A DNA stretch of 64,000 bases from Streptomyces sp. NBC_01298 (GTDB taxonomy: Bacteria > Actinomycetota > Actinomycetes > Streptomycetales > Streptomycetaceae). A model generated the notes under the pieces. The model made no database searches and was not told the DNA's origin. It saw only the letters and a program-made list of their open reading frames with translations. Below are positions 22,822-31,812 of this stretch, one piece after another. The DNA lies in assembly GCF_035978755.1 (NCBI RefSeq), contig NZ_CP108414.1, positions 7,626,001 through 7,690,000 of the forward strand, written 5' to 3'. How positions within the stretch are numbered: the first letter of the stretch is position 1; each line of letters opens with the position of its first letter. The position numbers were made by a program, and so were the translations under genes.

Positions 22822-23520
22822 ATGGACGACCTGCTGATGATCGTGCCCACGCGAGGTCGGCCCGACAGCGTCCCCGCGATCGTCGACTGCTGGCGGCAGA
22901 CCGGCGCCACCGCCGACCTGCTGTTCGCCGTCGATGACGACGACCCCATGCTGCCCGGCTACCGCGAGCACATGGAGAACCTGAACGACCCGCACATCCG
23001 ATGGCGCCCCGGCCCTCGCCTTCGGATGTGCGGCACCCTCAACGCCGCCGCCGTTGAAGAGGCCCCCCGCTACCGGTTCCTCGCCTTCATGGGCGACGAC
23101 CATCGCCCACGGACACCCGGATGGGACGAGCGGTTCCGGATCTGCATGTCCGGCGGCCCTGGCGTCGTCTACGGCAACGACCTGCTTCAGGGCGAGATCA
23201 TGGCTACTGCGGTAGCGATGACATCCGACATCGTCACCACGCTCGGCTACATGGCGCCGCCCGCCCTCATCCACCTGTGCCTCGACCTCGTGTGGATGGA
23301 CTGGGGTCGCGGCATGGGCCGCATCACCTATCTCGGCGACGTCATCCTCGAGCACATGCACCCGGCCAACGGTAAAGCCGACATCGACGCCGGCTACATC
23401 GAGTGCAACAGCAGCGAGGTATCCACCGCCGACGCCACCACCTACTACGACTACCGCGACAACGGCGGCCTGCAGGCCGACCTGGAGAAGCTGCGGGCGC
23501 TGATCGAGGAGACCGCATGA
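22822..23520 (+). CDS. GT-A type glycosyltransferase-like protein
   Basis: A 232-residue protein. The N terminus LLMIVPTRGRPDSVPAIVDC is a GT2-type nucleotide-sugar start. LLFAVDDDDP supplies an acidic cluster, and FLAFMGDDHRPRTPGWDER looks like a DxD region. It probably transfers a sugar or related group. It is first of a three-gene cassette with a methyltransferase and an epimerase, placed right after the tail fibre. Decorating the fibre, capsid or host surface are all possible. Confidence 0.75.
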   Translation: MDDLLMIVPTRGRPDSVPAIVDCWRQTGATADLLFAVDDDDPMLPGYREHMENLNDPHIRWRPGPRLRMCGTLNAAAVEEAPRYRFLAFMGDDHRPRTPGWDERFRICMSGGPGVVYGNDLLQGEIMATAVAMTSDIVTTLGYMAPPALIHLCLDLVWMDWGRGMGRITYLGDVILEHMHPANGKADIDAGYIECNSSEVSTADATTYYDYRDNGGLQADLEKLRALIEETA

Positions 23521-24113
23521 CCATCGGCAGCGTCATCGAAGCCTGGAACCAGGCCGACCCCGCGGCGATCCACCCCACCCGCGGGATCAGTGAGGACGCC
23601 TACCGGATCTCCGGCGAGAACCAGGCCGCCCTGCTCTCCACAATCCTCCCCGCAGGCTGCAAGGTCGTCGACTTCGGCTGCGGAGACGGTCGCGTCGCCA
23701 TCCCCCTCGCCGGGCTCGGCTACGAGGTGACCGCAGCTGACGGCTCCCAGGCCATGCTGGACCGGATCACTGAAGCCGCCCCTGAGCTGCCGACTCTCCT
23801 CACCGACGGAACTGACCTGGCCGACAAGTTGGGGCGGAAGACCGACGCGGTCGTCTCCCTGGCCGTCCTGATCCACCACAGCTACGAGTCCGGCGCCCAG
23901 ATCATCGAAGGGCTCCGCGCCGCGGTCCGCGTCAACGGGCTCCTCGTCATCGACTGGCCGGTGTCCGACGAACCGGTCGAGGGCAGCGACTGGATCAGCG
24001 TCACGACCTGGAGTCTCGCCCAACAGGACGAGCTGTGCGAGCGGGTCGGCCTCAAGCGCCTGGACTCTTCCGGCTCGCCCTGGCCGATCTTCCGCGCGGT
24101 CAAGGCCGCCTGA
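23517..24113 (+). CDS. Class I SAM-dependent methyltransferase
   Basis: A 198-residue protein with the SAM motif VVDFGCGDGRVAIPLAGLGY (about residues 49-68), then EVTAADGSQAML and VVSLAVLIHH. The small-molecule type of methyltransferase is more likely than a DNA type because there is no DPPY or PC motif. Its ATG overlaps the upstream stop and its stop overlaps the epimerase ATG. It may methylate the sugar or the carrier used by its neighbours. Confidence 0.82.
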   Translation: MTIGSVIEAWNQADPAAIHPTRGISEDAYRISGENQAALLSTILPAGCKVVDFGCGDGRVAIPLAGLGYEVTAADGSQAMLDRITEAAPELPTLLTDGTDLADKLGRKTDAVVSLAVLIHHSYESGAQIIEGLRAAVRVNGLLVIDWPVSDEPVEGSDWISVTTWSLAQQDELCERVGLKRLDSSGSPWPIFRAVKAA

Positions 24114-24982
24114 TGGACGTCCTCCTCACAGGCAACAAGGGCTTCGTGGGAAGACACCTCCAAGCCGCAATGGAAGCCCGCGGGTGGGACGTTCACGGGT
24201 TCGACCTGGAACCCCGCCACTCCGACGCCCTCGACTTCTTCCGCTACAGCACCGACGTCTACGACCTGGCCATCCACTGCGCTGCGATCGTCGGCGGCCG
24301 GGCCAGCATCGACGGCTCGCCGCTCGGCGTCGCCACCAACCTGGCGCTCGACTCCTGGTACATGCGCTGGCTCGCCCGCAGCCACGTCTCCCGCGCGGTC
24401 TACTTCAGCTCCTCCGCGGCCTACCCAGTTGCTCTCCAGCAGCCCGGACCGATCCGGCGCCTTGTCGAGACCGACATCAACTACGAGCAGCGCGGCCGGC
24501 CCGACGCCACCTACGGTCTGGCCAAGCTCACCGGTGAGCAGCTCTGCAAGTACGCCGAGGCCGCGGGTACGCGCATGACCGTGCTCAGGCCCTTCTCCGG
24601 CTACGGCGAAGACCAGGACGAGACCTACCCCTTCCCCGCGTTCATTCGGCGGGCACGCGAGCGTCAGGACCCCTTCGAGATCTGGGGCGACGGCAGTAGC
24701 ACCCGCGACTGGATCCACATCGACGACCTCGTCGGCGCCACCCTCGCGGCCGTCGAGCAGGACGTTGACGGCCCGGTCAATCTCGGCACTGGCAAGGCGA
24801 CCTCGTTCGACGAGCTGGCAGGCCTGGTCACCTCGGCGGCCGGCTACCAGCCCGAGCTGAAGCACCTGCCCTCCGCGCCACAAGGCGTCCACCACCGCGT
24901 GTGCGACCCCAGCCGGATGCTCGACTTCTACACGCCCAAGGTGACCCTCGAAGAGGGCATACGGCGGGCACTCGCAGAATGA
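24113..24982 (+). CDS. NAD-dependent nucleotide-sugar epimerase/dehydratase
   Basis: A 289-residue extended short-chain dehydrogenase. The Rossmann motif is LLTGNKGFVGRHL (residues 4-16), then YFSSSAAYP, the catalytic YGLAK and RPFSGYGE. Family members reshape nucleotide sugars such as UDP-glucose or GDP-mannose derivatives. With the glycosyltransferase and methyltransferase it forms a sugar-modifying cassette. Coupled by one-base overlap to the methyltransferase. Confidence 0.85.
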   Translation: MDVLLTGNKGFVGRHLQAAMEARGWDVHGFDLEPRHSDALDFFRYSTDVYDLAIHCAAIVGGRASIDGSPLGVATNLALDSWYMRWLARSHVSRAVYFSSSAAYPVALQQPGPIRRLVETDINYEQRGRPDATYGLAKLTGEQLCKYAEAAGTRMTVLRPFSGYGEDQDETYPFPAFIRRARERQDPFEIWGDGSSTRDWIHIDDLVGATLAAVEQDVDGPVNLGTGKATSFDELAGLVTSAAGYQPELKHLPSAPQGVHHRVCDPSRMLDFYTPKVTLEEGIRRALAE

Positions 24983-25272
24983 GCGGCGGATGGAAGGGCT
25001 CAGATCGAAAGAGCCGGCTTCCCTCTGGCTGGTCAAAGATCCGGGCCCAGATCCTGGTGCGCGATCCGGTCTGCAAGATCTGCAACGTCAGGCCATCCAG
25101 GTTCTGCGACCACATCCAGGCCAAGGCAGACGACCACAGCGATGCTGGCCTGCAGGGCGTGTGCGGACCTTGCCACGACCAGAAGAGCAGCAGCGAAGGC
25201 AACGCTGCACAGCAAGCCAACCCCAGACCTGGACGGACGCGCCCACCCGAGCAGCATCCAGGGGCGAGGTGA
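24979..25272 (+). CDS. HNH endonuclease (packaging-associated)
   Basis: A 97-residue HNH protein. Motifs are ILVRDPVCKICNVRPSRFCD (zinc pair plus CDH), and GLQGVCGPCHDQKSSSEGN, which carries the second CxxC and the terminal His. HNH proteins next to terminase genes are known partners of terminase in cos cleavage of HK97-type phages, so that role is likely. It overlaps the epimerase gene by four bases. Confidence 0.82.
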   Translation: MSGGWKGSDRKSRLPSGWSKIRAQILVRDPVCKICNVRPSRFCDHIQAKADDHSDAGLQGVCGPCHDQKSSSEGNAAQQANPRPGRTRPPEQHPGAR

Positions 25273-25276
25273 GGCA

Positions 25277-25468
25277 GTGCCCCGCTACCTGATCACGCAC
25301 CCCAAAGGAAAGCAGGGCGAGGACATCCTCGTCGAGGATCCAGACCTGACCCTCACCTTCCAGGGTGGGTGGGCTGTGCTGTCTAACCCGCAAGGGCCAT
25401 GCCTTGCGCTGCCGGCCCACGCAGGCGCGACCATCACGAGGATCGACGAGCCCGAGGGTGAGGGGTGA
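25277..25468 (+). CDS. Small phage protein of the packaging region
   Basis: A 63-residue protein, GTG start after GAGGTGAGG. It is a beta-rich small barrel (YLITHPKGKQGEDILVEDPD). No family recognised. Sits between HNH and a second small gene. Confidence 0.6.
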   Translation: MPRYLITHPKGKQGEDILVEDPDLTLTFQGGWAVLSNPQGPCLALPAHAGATITRIDEPEGEG

Positions 25469-25671
25469 TGGACGTCGCCCAGGTACGGCAGCGCGTCCAG
25501 GCCATAGCCGACGCTGCACCCGACTACGAGCACCAGCATGGGCTGGAGGACAGCCTCTACACCGACGTGCTCACTGTGATCCGCGAGCAGTCGACCGACC
25601 CTGAGAGCAGGGCCCTGGCCGGCGCCGCGCTCGCCGCGAGGGTGATCAACTTCGAGCGTCACGCAGCATGA
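25468..25671 (+). CDS. Small helical phage protein
   Basis: A 67-residue helical protein (QVRQRVQAIADAAPDYEHQH). The ATG at 25468 follows GAGGGGTG; a GTG one codon earlier is possible. Unknown function. Last gene before the non-coding gap that precedes the terminase. Confidence 0.6.
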   Translation: MDVAQVRQRVQAIADAAPDYEHQHGLEDSLYTDVLTVIREQSTDPESRALAGAALAARVINFERHAA

Positions 25672-25823
25672 TCGTTACCCGGGGGTATATCCCCCTGGGT
25701 GATCCTTTAGGGATCGGGGCCGTATAGCACCTGACTTTCTGTACGGGTTTTCCTGGCGCCCGCGCGGCGCCGCCAACCGCCCCAGCGCGCCCCGGAGGCG
25801 TGCGCCAGACCCTGGAGGTCGCC
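25672..25823. promoter_or_regulatory. Non-coding gap with dyads; candidate cos or packaging site
   Basis: The 152-base gap before the small terminase gene holds three symmetric elements. One is a G-rich hairpin (25677-25700: ACCCGGGGG, loop TATAT, CCCCCTGGGT). The second is GATCC-TTTAG-GGATC (25701-25715). The third is a GC-rich dyad around 25755-25775. A TATAGC lies at about 25732. cos sites often lie just upstream of the terminase in HNH-carrying phages, so this is a reasonable candidate, but no cut site can be read. Confidence 0.4.
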
Positions 25824-26258
25824 ATGGGCACTCGTGGACCCGTCCCGGAGCGCTCGGAAGCGCGCCGGCGACGCAACAAGACCGACGATGTTGGGCTGGT
25901 CAAGGCCCCGTCGACCCCAACTGACCTGCCCGAACTGCCTGAGCCGAATGAGCTCTGGCACCCGATCGCCACCGACTGGTACCTGTCCCTACGCGAGTCG
26001 GGCCAGGCCGCCTTCTATCAGCCTTCCGACTGGGCGATGGCCCGGTATGCGGCGGAGCTCATGTCGCGTGGCCTGCTGGAGGACCGCCCTCCCAACGGCC
26101 AGTACGTCGCCGCCCTGAACTCCGTGATGTCGAGCCTGCTGACGACGGAGGGCGACCGCCGGCGTGTCCGTATCGAGCTGGAGCGGAAGCCGGCCGTGAA
26201 GGCGGTCCCGGCGTCGGTGACGGCCATCGCCGACTACCGCTCTTCGATCGGTGGCTGA
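25824..26258 (+). CDS. Terminase small subunit (P27-like)
   Basis: A 144-residue protein starting MGTRGPVPERSEARRRRNK, the usual N terminus of P27-type small terminases. ATG 25824 was preferred over an upstream GTG because CTGGAGG lies before it. It recognises phage DNA and regulates the large subunit during packaging. It overlaps the large subunit gene by eight bases. Confidence 0.88.
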   Translation: MGTRGPVPERSEARRRRNKTDDVGLVKAPSTPTDLPELPEPNELWHPIATDWYLSLRESGQAAFYQPSDWAMARYAAELMSRGLLEDRPPNGQYVAALNSVMSSLLTTEGDRRRVRIELERKPAVKAVPASVTAIADYRSSIGG

Positions 26259-27981
26259 CGGCGAGGTCCCGGAGGTCGTCACCCCCTTCACCATCGGCCC
26301 GACGTGGAAGCGAGGCGAGGACGGCAAGTTCATCCTCCCCGAGTACACGCTGGGTTGGCAGGCTCTGGCCTGGACGGCCACCTACCTTCAGCACTACGCC
26401 GGAGCCCCGTGGCGGTACACGGCGGAGCAGGCCCGCCTGACGCTGTGGTGGTACGCCATGGACCCGCTCACGAACCGATTCGTGTGGCGTGACGGCGTGA
26501 TCCAGCGCCTGAAGGGCTGGGGGAAGGATCCCCTGATCGCGACCTTCTCCGCCTTCGAGTTCGTGGGGCCGTGCCGGTTCGCCGAGGTCGCCGACGAGGG
26601 AAACGAGTGGGGCATTCCGCCTGGCCAGCCTCTGGGACGGCAGCATCCAGCGGCGTGGGTCCAGATCGCGGCCGTCAGCCAGGACCAGACCCGGAACACG
26701 ATGACCCTGTTCCCGTCGATCCTGACGAAGCGGGCGATCGAGGAGTACCGGATCGACCTCGGCAAGGAGATCATCTACGCCGACAAGGGCCGGGCCCGAA
26801 TGGAGGCCGTGACCAGTTCGCCGCGCGCCCTTGAGGGCGGCCGGCCAACGAACACGAACCTCGGCGAGACCCACCACTGGGTTGAGTCGAACGGCGGGCA
26901 CGAGATGGCCGCGGTCATCGAGCGCAACGCCACCAAGTCCGCCGACGGCGACTCCAGGACGCTTGCGAACACCAACGCCTACGAGCCGGGTGAGGACTCG
27001 GTGGCGGAGCGGACGCGGGAGGCTTTCGAGTCCGCGGAAGCTGGCCGAGCTGCCCAGGTTGGGCTGTTCTACGACAGCCTTGAAGCGCCAGCCGAGGCGA
27101 AGCTGTCCGAGGAGTGGATTGAACCCACCCTGCGAGCAGTTCGAGGCGACTCGACGTGGCTGGACATCGAGCGGCTGAAGGCGTCGATCCTGGACGTCCG
27201 CAATCCGCCGTCCCGGTCCCGCCGGTTCTGGTTCAACCAGATCACCGCCTCGGAGGACGCCTTCCTGGCGCCCTACGAATGGAACGCCTGCCCCCACGAG
27301 GGCATCGAGCTCCAGGCCGGCGACGAGATCGTCATCTTCTTCGACGGATCCAAGTCCGACGATGCGACCGGCCTCGTGGCAAGCCGCCTCTCAGACGGGC
27401 ATGTACAGACGCTCGGCGTGTGGCAGAAGCCTCCGAACTGGCCTGACGGTGTGCCGTGGCGGGTACCCCGCGAGGAGGTGGACGGCGTCGTGGATCTGAC
27501 GTTCGCCACGTACAAGCCTCTCGCGTTCTTCGCTGACCCGGGCTCTGGGTTCGACGAGGCGGACGGCGAGCGGTACTGGGACGGCTTCATCGACGCCTGG
27601 GCCCAGCGGTACGGCAAGCGGCTGAAGCTCAAGGCGGTGTCCTCCGGCCATGGCCAGCACGCCGTCATGTGGGACATGCGCGACCGGCGACGGCAGCAGA
27701 CGTTCACTGAAGCCGTGGACCGCTTCTACCGGGACGTCCTGGAGCGCCAGCTGACTCATGACGGCCACAAGGTATTGCGGCAGCACGTCGCTAACGCCCG
27801 CCGGCGGACGAACGCCTGGGGCTACACGATCGGCAAGGAGCACCGCGAATCGGCCCGCAAGGTCGACCTTGCGGTGTGTGCGATCGGCGCGCGGATGCTG
27901 CGCCGAATGGTCATGAACTCGACGGCCTGGACGAAGCGGTCCACGGCCCGCGGCAAGGGACGGGTGGTGGTGCTGCGGTGA
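26251..27981 (+). CDS. Terminase large subunit
   Basis: A 576-residue packaging ATPase/nuclease. The ATPase region includes RLKGWGKDPLIATFSAFE (P-loop-like, about residues 85-105) and WVQIAAVSQDQTRN. The nuclease half carries EIVIFFDGSKSDDATGLVAS (about 350-370), the acidic metal-binding strand, and FFADPGSGFDEADGE. It cuts concatemers and pumps DNA into the prohead. It starts with GTG and is followed by the portal gene with a four-base overlap. Confidence 0.92.
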   Translation: MADGEVPEVVTPFTIGPTWKRGEDGKFILPEYTLGWQALAWTATYLQHYAGAPWRYTAEQARLTLWWYAMDPLTNRFVWRDGVIQRLKGWGKDPLIATFSAFEFVGPCRFAEVADEGNEWGIPPGQPLGRQHPAAWVQIAAVSQDQTRNTMTLFPSILTKRAIEEYRIDLGKEIIYADKGRARMEAVTSSPRALEGGRPTNTNLGETHHWVESNGGHEMAAVIERNATKSADGDSRTLANTNAYEPGEDSVAERTREAFESAEAGRAAQVGLFYDSLEAPAEAKLSEEWIEPTLRAVRGDSTWLDIERLKASILDVRNPPSRSRRFWFNQITASEDAFLAPYEWNACPHEGIELQAGDEIVIFFDGSKSDDATGLVASRLSDGHVQTLGVWQKPPNWPDGVPWRVPREEVDGVVDLTFATYKPLAFFADPGSGFDEADGERYWDGFIDAWAQRYGKRLKLKAVSSGHGQHAVMWDMRDRRRQQTFTEAVDRFYRDVLERQLTHDGHKVLRQHVANARRRTNAWGYTIGKEHRESARKVDLAVCAIGARMLRRMVMNSTAWTKRSTARGKGRVVVLR

Positions 27982-29408
27982 CGACTCCCACTCTTCCTCT
28001 GCTGTCGCTGTCGGATGACGAGAAGCAAATCCTGACGATGCTGCGGTCAGACCTCCTGAGCGCACGCTTCAAGTTGGAGCTCTTCGACTCCTACTTCAAC
28101 GGCGATCAGCTGGTGCGTGACCTCGGGATCTCGATTCCGCCGCAGTTGAAAGGCCTGCATACGATCATCGGCTGGCCGCGGATTGGTGTTGAGGCACTTG
28201 AACAGCGCCTCGACCTGGAGGCCTTCCGCTGGGCTGACGGATCGGATGCCACTGACCTGACGGAAATCGCCGAGGCAAACGACTGGCTGGATGAGGCGTC
28301 CCTGGGGCACCTGGACGCCCTCGTCTACGGTCGGGAGTACATGGCCGTCGGTGCAGGCGAGGGCGACATGCCTCCGCTGGTGACGTTCGAGTCTCCACTG
28401 GACATGACCCTGGCTTGGGACGCCCGGCTCCGGCTCGCGACGTCTGCGCTGCGGGAGAGTCAGGGCGACGCGCTGAACATGGGCCTGGCCCCCGAGGACC
28501 GGCTGGTCACGCTCTACCTGCCGGATCAGACGGTGTACGCCGTCGAATCCGGTAACGGCTGGGAGGTCATCGAGCGGGACGAGCACCAGCTGGGGATGGT
28601 CCCGGTTCTGCGGATGGCGAACCGGCAGCGGACCGCGGATCGTGTCGGCCGTTCGGAGATCACGCCGGAGGTCATGTCCATCACGGATGCTGCTTGCCGG
28701 CGCTTGGTGGGTATCGAGGTGCAGGCGGAGTTCTTCGGGGCTCCGGCTCGCTACATCCTCGGCGCATCCGAGTCTGCTTTTCAGGATGCGGAAGGCAATG
28801 CCAAGTCGGCCTGGGAGACGTATATCGGCCGCGTTCTGGCTTTGGAGCGGGACGAGGACGGCAACGTGCCCGAGGTCGGCCAGTTCATGGCCCACGATCC
28901 GTCCGGGCAGACAAAGATCATCGACCTGTACGCGCGGATCATGGCTACCCAACTCGGCCTGCCTCCGCACATGCTCGGCTACACCAGCGACAATCCCGCC
29001 AGCGCAGACGCCATCCGTTCCAGCGAGGGCATGCTGGTCAAGAAGGCCGAGCGTCGGATCCGCCGCTTCAGCGCCACGCATCGTGAGGCCATGCGCCTTG
29101 CTCTGTGGATGCGGGACGGTGAACCGCCCGCCAAGGAGCGGCGCATCGAAACGGTGTGGCGCAACCCGGCGACGCCGACGATCGCAGCGCAGACCGACGC
29201 TGCGGTGAAGATGGTTGCCGCAGGGATCCTCCCTGCCGACGGCGACGTGGTCCTCGAGATGGCTGGCCTGACCGAAGACCAGCGTCAGCGGGTTGCGGCC
29301 GAGCGGCGCCGCGCTCGCGGGGCTGAGCTGGTCCGGCAGCTGGCCGGCCTGACTGCGGCCGACCAGGAGGTCGCGCCGGAGGCCGATGATGGCGCCGACG
29401 GGCTCTGA
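27978..29408 (+). CDS. Portal protein (SPP1 gp6-like)
   Basis: A 476-residue protein with the hallmarks of siphophage portals: an N-terminal helical region (SARFKLELFDSYFNGDQLVR), a central wing-like beta region, and IMATQLGLPPHMLGYTSDNP followed by SSEGMLVKKAERRIRRF near residues 330-365. It forms the dodecameric ring at the head vertex. GTG start in a GTGA overlap. Confidence 0.9.
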   Translation: MTTPTLPLLSLSDDEKQILTMLRSDLLSARFKLELFDSYFNGDQLVRDLGISIPPQLKGLHTIIGWPRIGVEALEQRLDLEAFRWADGSDATDLTEIAEANDWLDEASLGHLDALVYGREYMAVGAGEGDMPPLVTFESPLDMTLAWDARLRLATSALRESQGDALNMGLAPEDRLVTLYLPDQTVYAVESGNGWEVIERDEHQLGMVPVLRMANRQRTADRVGRSEITPEVMSITDAACRRLVGIEVQAEFFGAPARYILGASESAFQDAEGNAKSAWETYIGRVLALERDEDGNVPEVGQFMAHDPSGQTKIIDLYARIMATQLGLPPHMLGYTSDNPASADAIRSSEGMLVKKAERRIRRFSATHREAMRLALWMRDGEPPAKERRIETVWRNPATPTIAAQTDAAVKMVAAGILPADGDVVLEMAGLTEDQRQRVAAERRRARGAELVRQLAGLTAADQEVAPEADDGADGL

Positions 29409-30201
29409 CGGCGGTCGCGCGGCCGACGCTCAGCGTCGGGCCCAGCGTGGCCTGACTCGCTTCCTAATGCGTGACATGAGAGGGCTGCGTCGCTTGATCA
29501 TCCCGTCGCGTCTCGAGGCGTCCGTTCCGGAGTGGATCGAAGCGGTCCGGGCGCTGGTTGAGCAGTACGGGTCCGCATCGGCCAGCCTGGCCGCCGACTA
29601 CTACGAGGCTGAGCGGGTTGCGGCCCTCGTGACCGGGCGCTTTACGGTGCCTTTGGTTGGGCCGCCGCCTGAGGAGCAGGTCGGGAACAGCCTGCGCTGG
29701 GCGACCAAGGACATCTGGGAGCGAGACCCTGATGACCCCGCCACGACTGAGGCGCAGCGGCAGCCGCTTGAGGTCCGATTGGTGCAGGCTGAGAAGAAGT
29801 CCGAGGCCGTCGCGCAAAAGCTGGTGACTGACCAGGGCCGCGGCACCGTCCGGGAGGCGGTGCACCAGGACCGCGCAGCGGTGGGCTACGCCCGCGCTGC
29901 CGCCCTCGGGGCCTGCGCCTTCTGCAAGCTCATGGCCACCCGGGGCCTGACGTACAAGTCGGCCGGTTCGGCCGGTCGCGACGTCAATAGCAAGTTCACC
30001 GGTGACGCCAGTGTCGTGAAGTTCCACGACAACTGTCATTGCCAGATCGTCCCGGTGTTCAAGGGGCAGCGCTTCGAGCTGTCCGATCATGCGCGCGAGT
30101 GGGAGCGGCTCTACCGCGACTACGCCGCGCCTTATCCAGGCGATCAGCTGAACCGGTTCCGGCAGGCTCTCGCCGACCACGGGCACATGCCCGTTCTGTA
30201 A
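29389..30201 (+). CDS. MuF-like head morphogenesis protein
   Basis: A 270-residue protein following the portal gene. The C-terminal part has ALGACAFCKLMATRGLTY and FHDNCHCQIVPVF, the cysteine/histidine signature of MuF/VG15-type minor head proteins. The N terminus is helical. ATG 29389 is best spaced from GGAGG; an ATG one codon earlier overlaps it. Probably incorporated in the head and sometimes ejected with DNA. Confidence 0.8.
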   Translation: MAPTGSDGGRAADAQRRAQRGLTRFLMRDMRGLRRLIIPSRLEASVPEWIEAVRALVEQYGSASASLAADYYEAERVAALVTGRFTVPLVGPPPEEQVGNSLRWATKDIWERDPDDPATTEAQRQPLEVRLVQAEKKSEAVAQKLVTDQGRGTVREAVHQDRAAVGYARAAALGACAFCKLMATRGLTYKSAGSAGRDVNSKFTGDASVVKFHDNCHCQIVPVFKGQRFELSDHAREWERLYRDYAAPYPGDQLNRFRQALADHGHMPVL

Positions 30202-30255
30202 CCCATGGCCGCCCTGGAGGTGGCCTTCTCTCAGCCCCTGGAGGGCCGTTTCACC

Positions 30256-30840
30256 ATGCCCGAAAACGAGGAGACCGAGCAGTCAGTCGAGGACTCGCAG
30301 GAGCCTGAGGCCGCCCCGGAGGCGGACGGTTCCCGAGAGGAGCCATTCGACCGAGTGCGGGCCGAAGCGAAGATCCGTAAGGCCAACAGTGAGGCGAAGA
30401 GCCTCCGCGAGCGTCTGAAGCTTCTCGAACCCCTCGCCGCTAAGGCGCAGGAGCTCGAGGACGCCCAGAAGACCGAGACGGAGCGACTCAACGACCAGCT
30501 CGCCGCACAGCGGGAGCGGGCCGAGAAGGCCATCCGCGCCGCGGTTGCTTCCAAGGTCGAGGCTCTGGCCCGCGACTTCGCTGACCCGGAGGACGCCGTC
30601 GGGTCACTGGACCTCACCGCGTTCGTGGACGAGGACGGCGTCATCGACAAGGACGCCATCAGCGCGGCCCTCGCCGACCTCCTTAAGCGCAAGCCCCACT
30701 GGGCCCGTCCCGACGAGGGCGGCCCGCGCCGTCCCGCCCCGGACCGTACCCAGGGCTCCTCGGGCAACGGCAACAGAACCCCCTCCGAGCCGGCGCAAAT
30801 CTTCGCCGGACTCATGGAAAAGGCCCTGAAGGGCCGCTGA
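30256..30840 (+). CDS. Scaffolding protein
   Basis: A 194-residue, highly charged protein with a predicted coiled coil (about residues 30-115), a typical scaffold located directly before the capsid gene. The C terminus is Arg/Pro rich and ends in a helix that could bind capsid. The start at ATG 30256 (MPENEETEQS) is preferred; an ATG at 30205 would add 17 uncharacteristic residues encoded by a hairpin-forming stretch. Confidence 0.85.
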   Translation: MPENEETEQSVEDSQEPEAAPEADGSREEPFDRVRAEAKIRKANSEAKSLRERLKLLEPLAAKAQELEDAQKTETERLNDQLAAQRERAEKAIRAAVASKVEALARDFADPEDAVGSLDLTAFVDEDGVIDKDAISAALADLLKRKPHWARPDEGGPRRPAPDRTQGSSGNGNRTPSEPAQIFAGLMEKALKGR

Positions 30841-30855
30841 GAGAGGTAGCCCTCC

Positions 30856-31812
30856 ATGGTTGCAACGAACCCCATCAAAACGTCGGATCTCTCCTCCATC
30901 TTCCTTCCGGAAGAGATCATCGGCCCGATCTTCGAGAAGTCGGTCGAGCAGTCTGCCGTCATGGCACTGTCCCGGCGCGTGCCCCTGTCCATGACCGCGC
31001 AGACTGCGGTGCCGGTTCCGCTGGACGTGCCGACCGCTGACTGGGTCGACCAGGCCGGGCGGAAGCCGCTGGGCTCCGGCGGCATGGACGTCAAGACGAT
31101 GAGCGGCAAGAAGCTCGCGGTCCTCATCCCCGTGTCCATGGAGGTCGCCCGGTCTAACGCGGCCGGCCTGTTCACGCAGCTCCAGAAGGATCTGCCGACG
31201 GCGTTCGCTCGGGCCTTCGACCGAGCAGCGATCCACGGCAAGACGATGAAGGGCGCCACTGGCCCCTTCCCTGACTACCTGGCGGAGACCTCTAAGTCAG
31301 TGACCATCGGGACGGCCTCGCAGGCGACCGGCGGCATCTACAAGGACATCGTCAATGGCATGAAGGAGACCGTCGACGACGACTGGGACTACACCGGGAC
31401 CCTGCTGGACCACCGGATGAAGCCCACCCTGCTCGGTGCGACCGACACCACCGGCCGGCCGATCTTCGTCGACACCACGGTCCCCGGCACTGGCGCGGCC
31501 CTGGCCGGCACCCTGGTCGGCGAGCCGGTCGCGTACTCCCGGTCGGTGTCCGGCAAGCTCCGCCGCCAGTCCGGCACGATCGACACAGGCCTGCGCGGTA
31601 TCGGCGGCGACTGGTCCCAGACCGCCTTCGGCGTCGGCATGGACATCACCCTGCGCATCAGCGACCAGGCGACCTACGTCGACGAGGACGGCGGCGTGCA
31701 CTCCGCCTTCCAGGAGAACCTGGTTCTCCTGCTGGCTGAGGCCTACTACGGCTTCGTCCTGGGTGACGTCGAGGCCTTCGTCAAGTACCTGGCGGCCGGC
31801 GGCTCCTCCTGA
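30856..31812 (+). CDS. Major capsid protein (HK97 fold)
   Basis: A 318-residue protein after the scaffold gene, preceded by GAGAGGTAG. It has the HK97-family pattern: N-terminal extension, VPVPLDVPTADWVDQAGRKP, KKLAVLIPVSMEVARSNAAG (spine helix region), and the late GVGMDITLRISDQATYVDED. It forms the icosahedral shell. Its stop overlaps the ATG of a glycosyltransferase by one base. Confidence 0.92.
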   Translation: MVATNPIKTSDLSSIFLPEEIIGPIFEKSVEQSAVMALSRRVPLSMTAQTAVPVPLDVPTADWVDQAGRKPLGSGGMDVKTMSGKKLAVLIPVSMEVARSNAAGLFTQLQKDLPTAFARAFDRAAIHGKTMKGATGPFPDYLAETSKSVTIGTASQATGGIYKDIVNGMKETVDDDWDYTGTLLDHRMKPTLLGATDTTGRPIFVDTTVPGTGAALAGTLVGEPVAYSRSVSGKLRRQSGTIDTGLRGIGGDWSQTAFGVGMDITLRISDQATYVDEDGGVHSAFQENLVLLLAEAYYGFVLGDVEAFVKYLAAGGSS

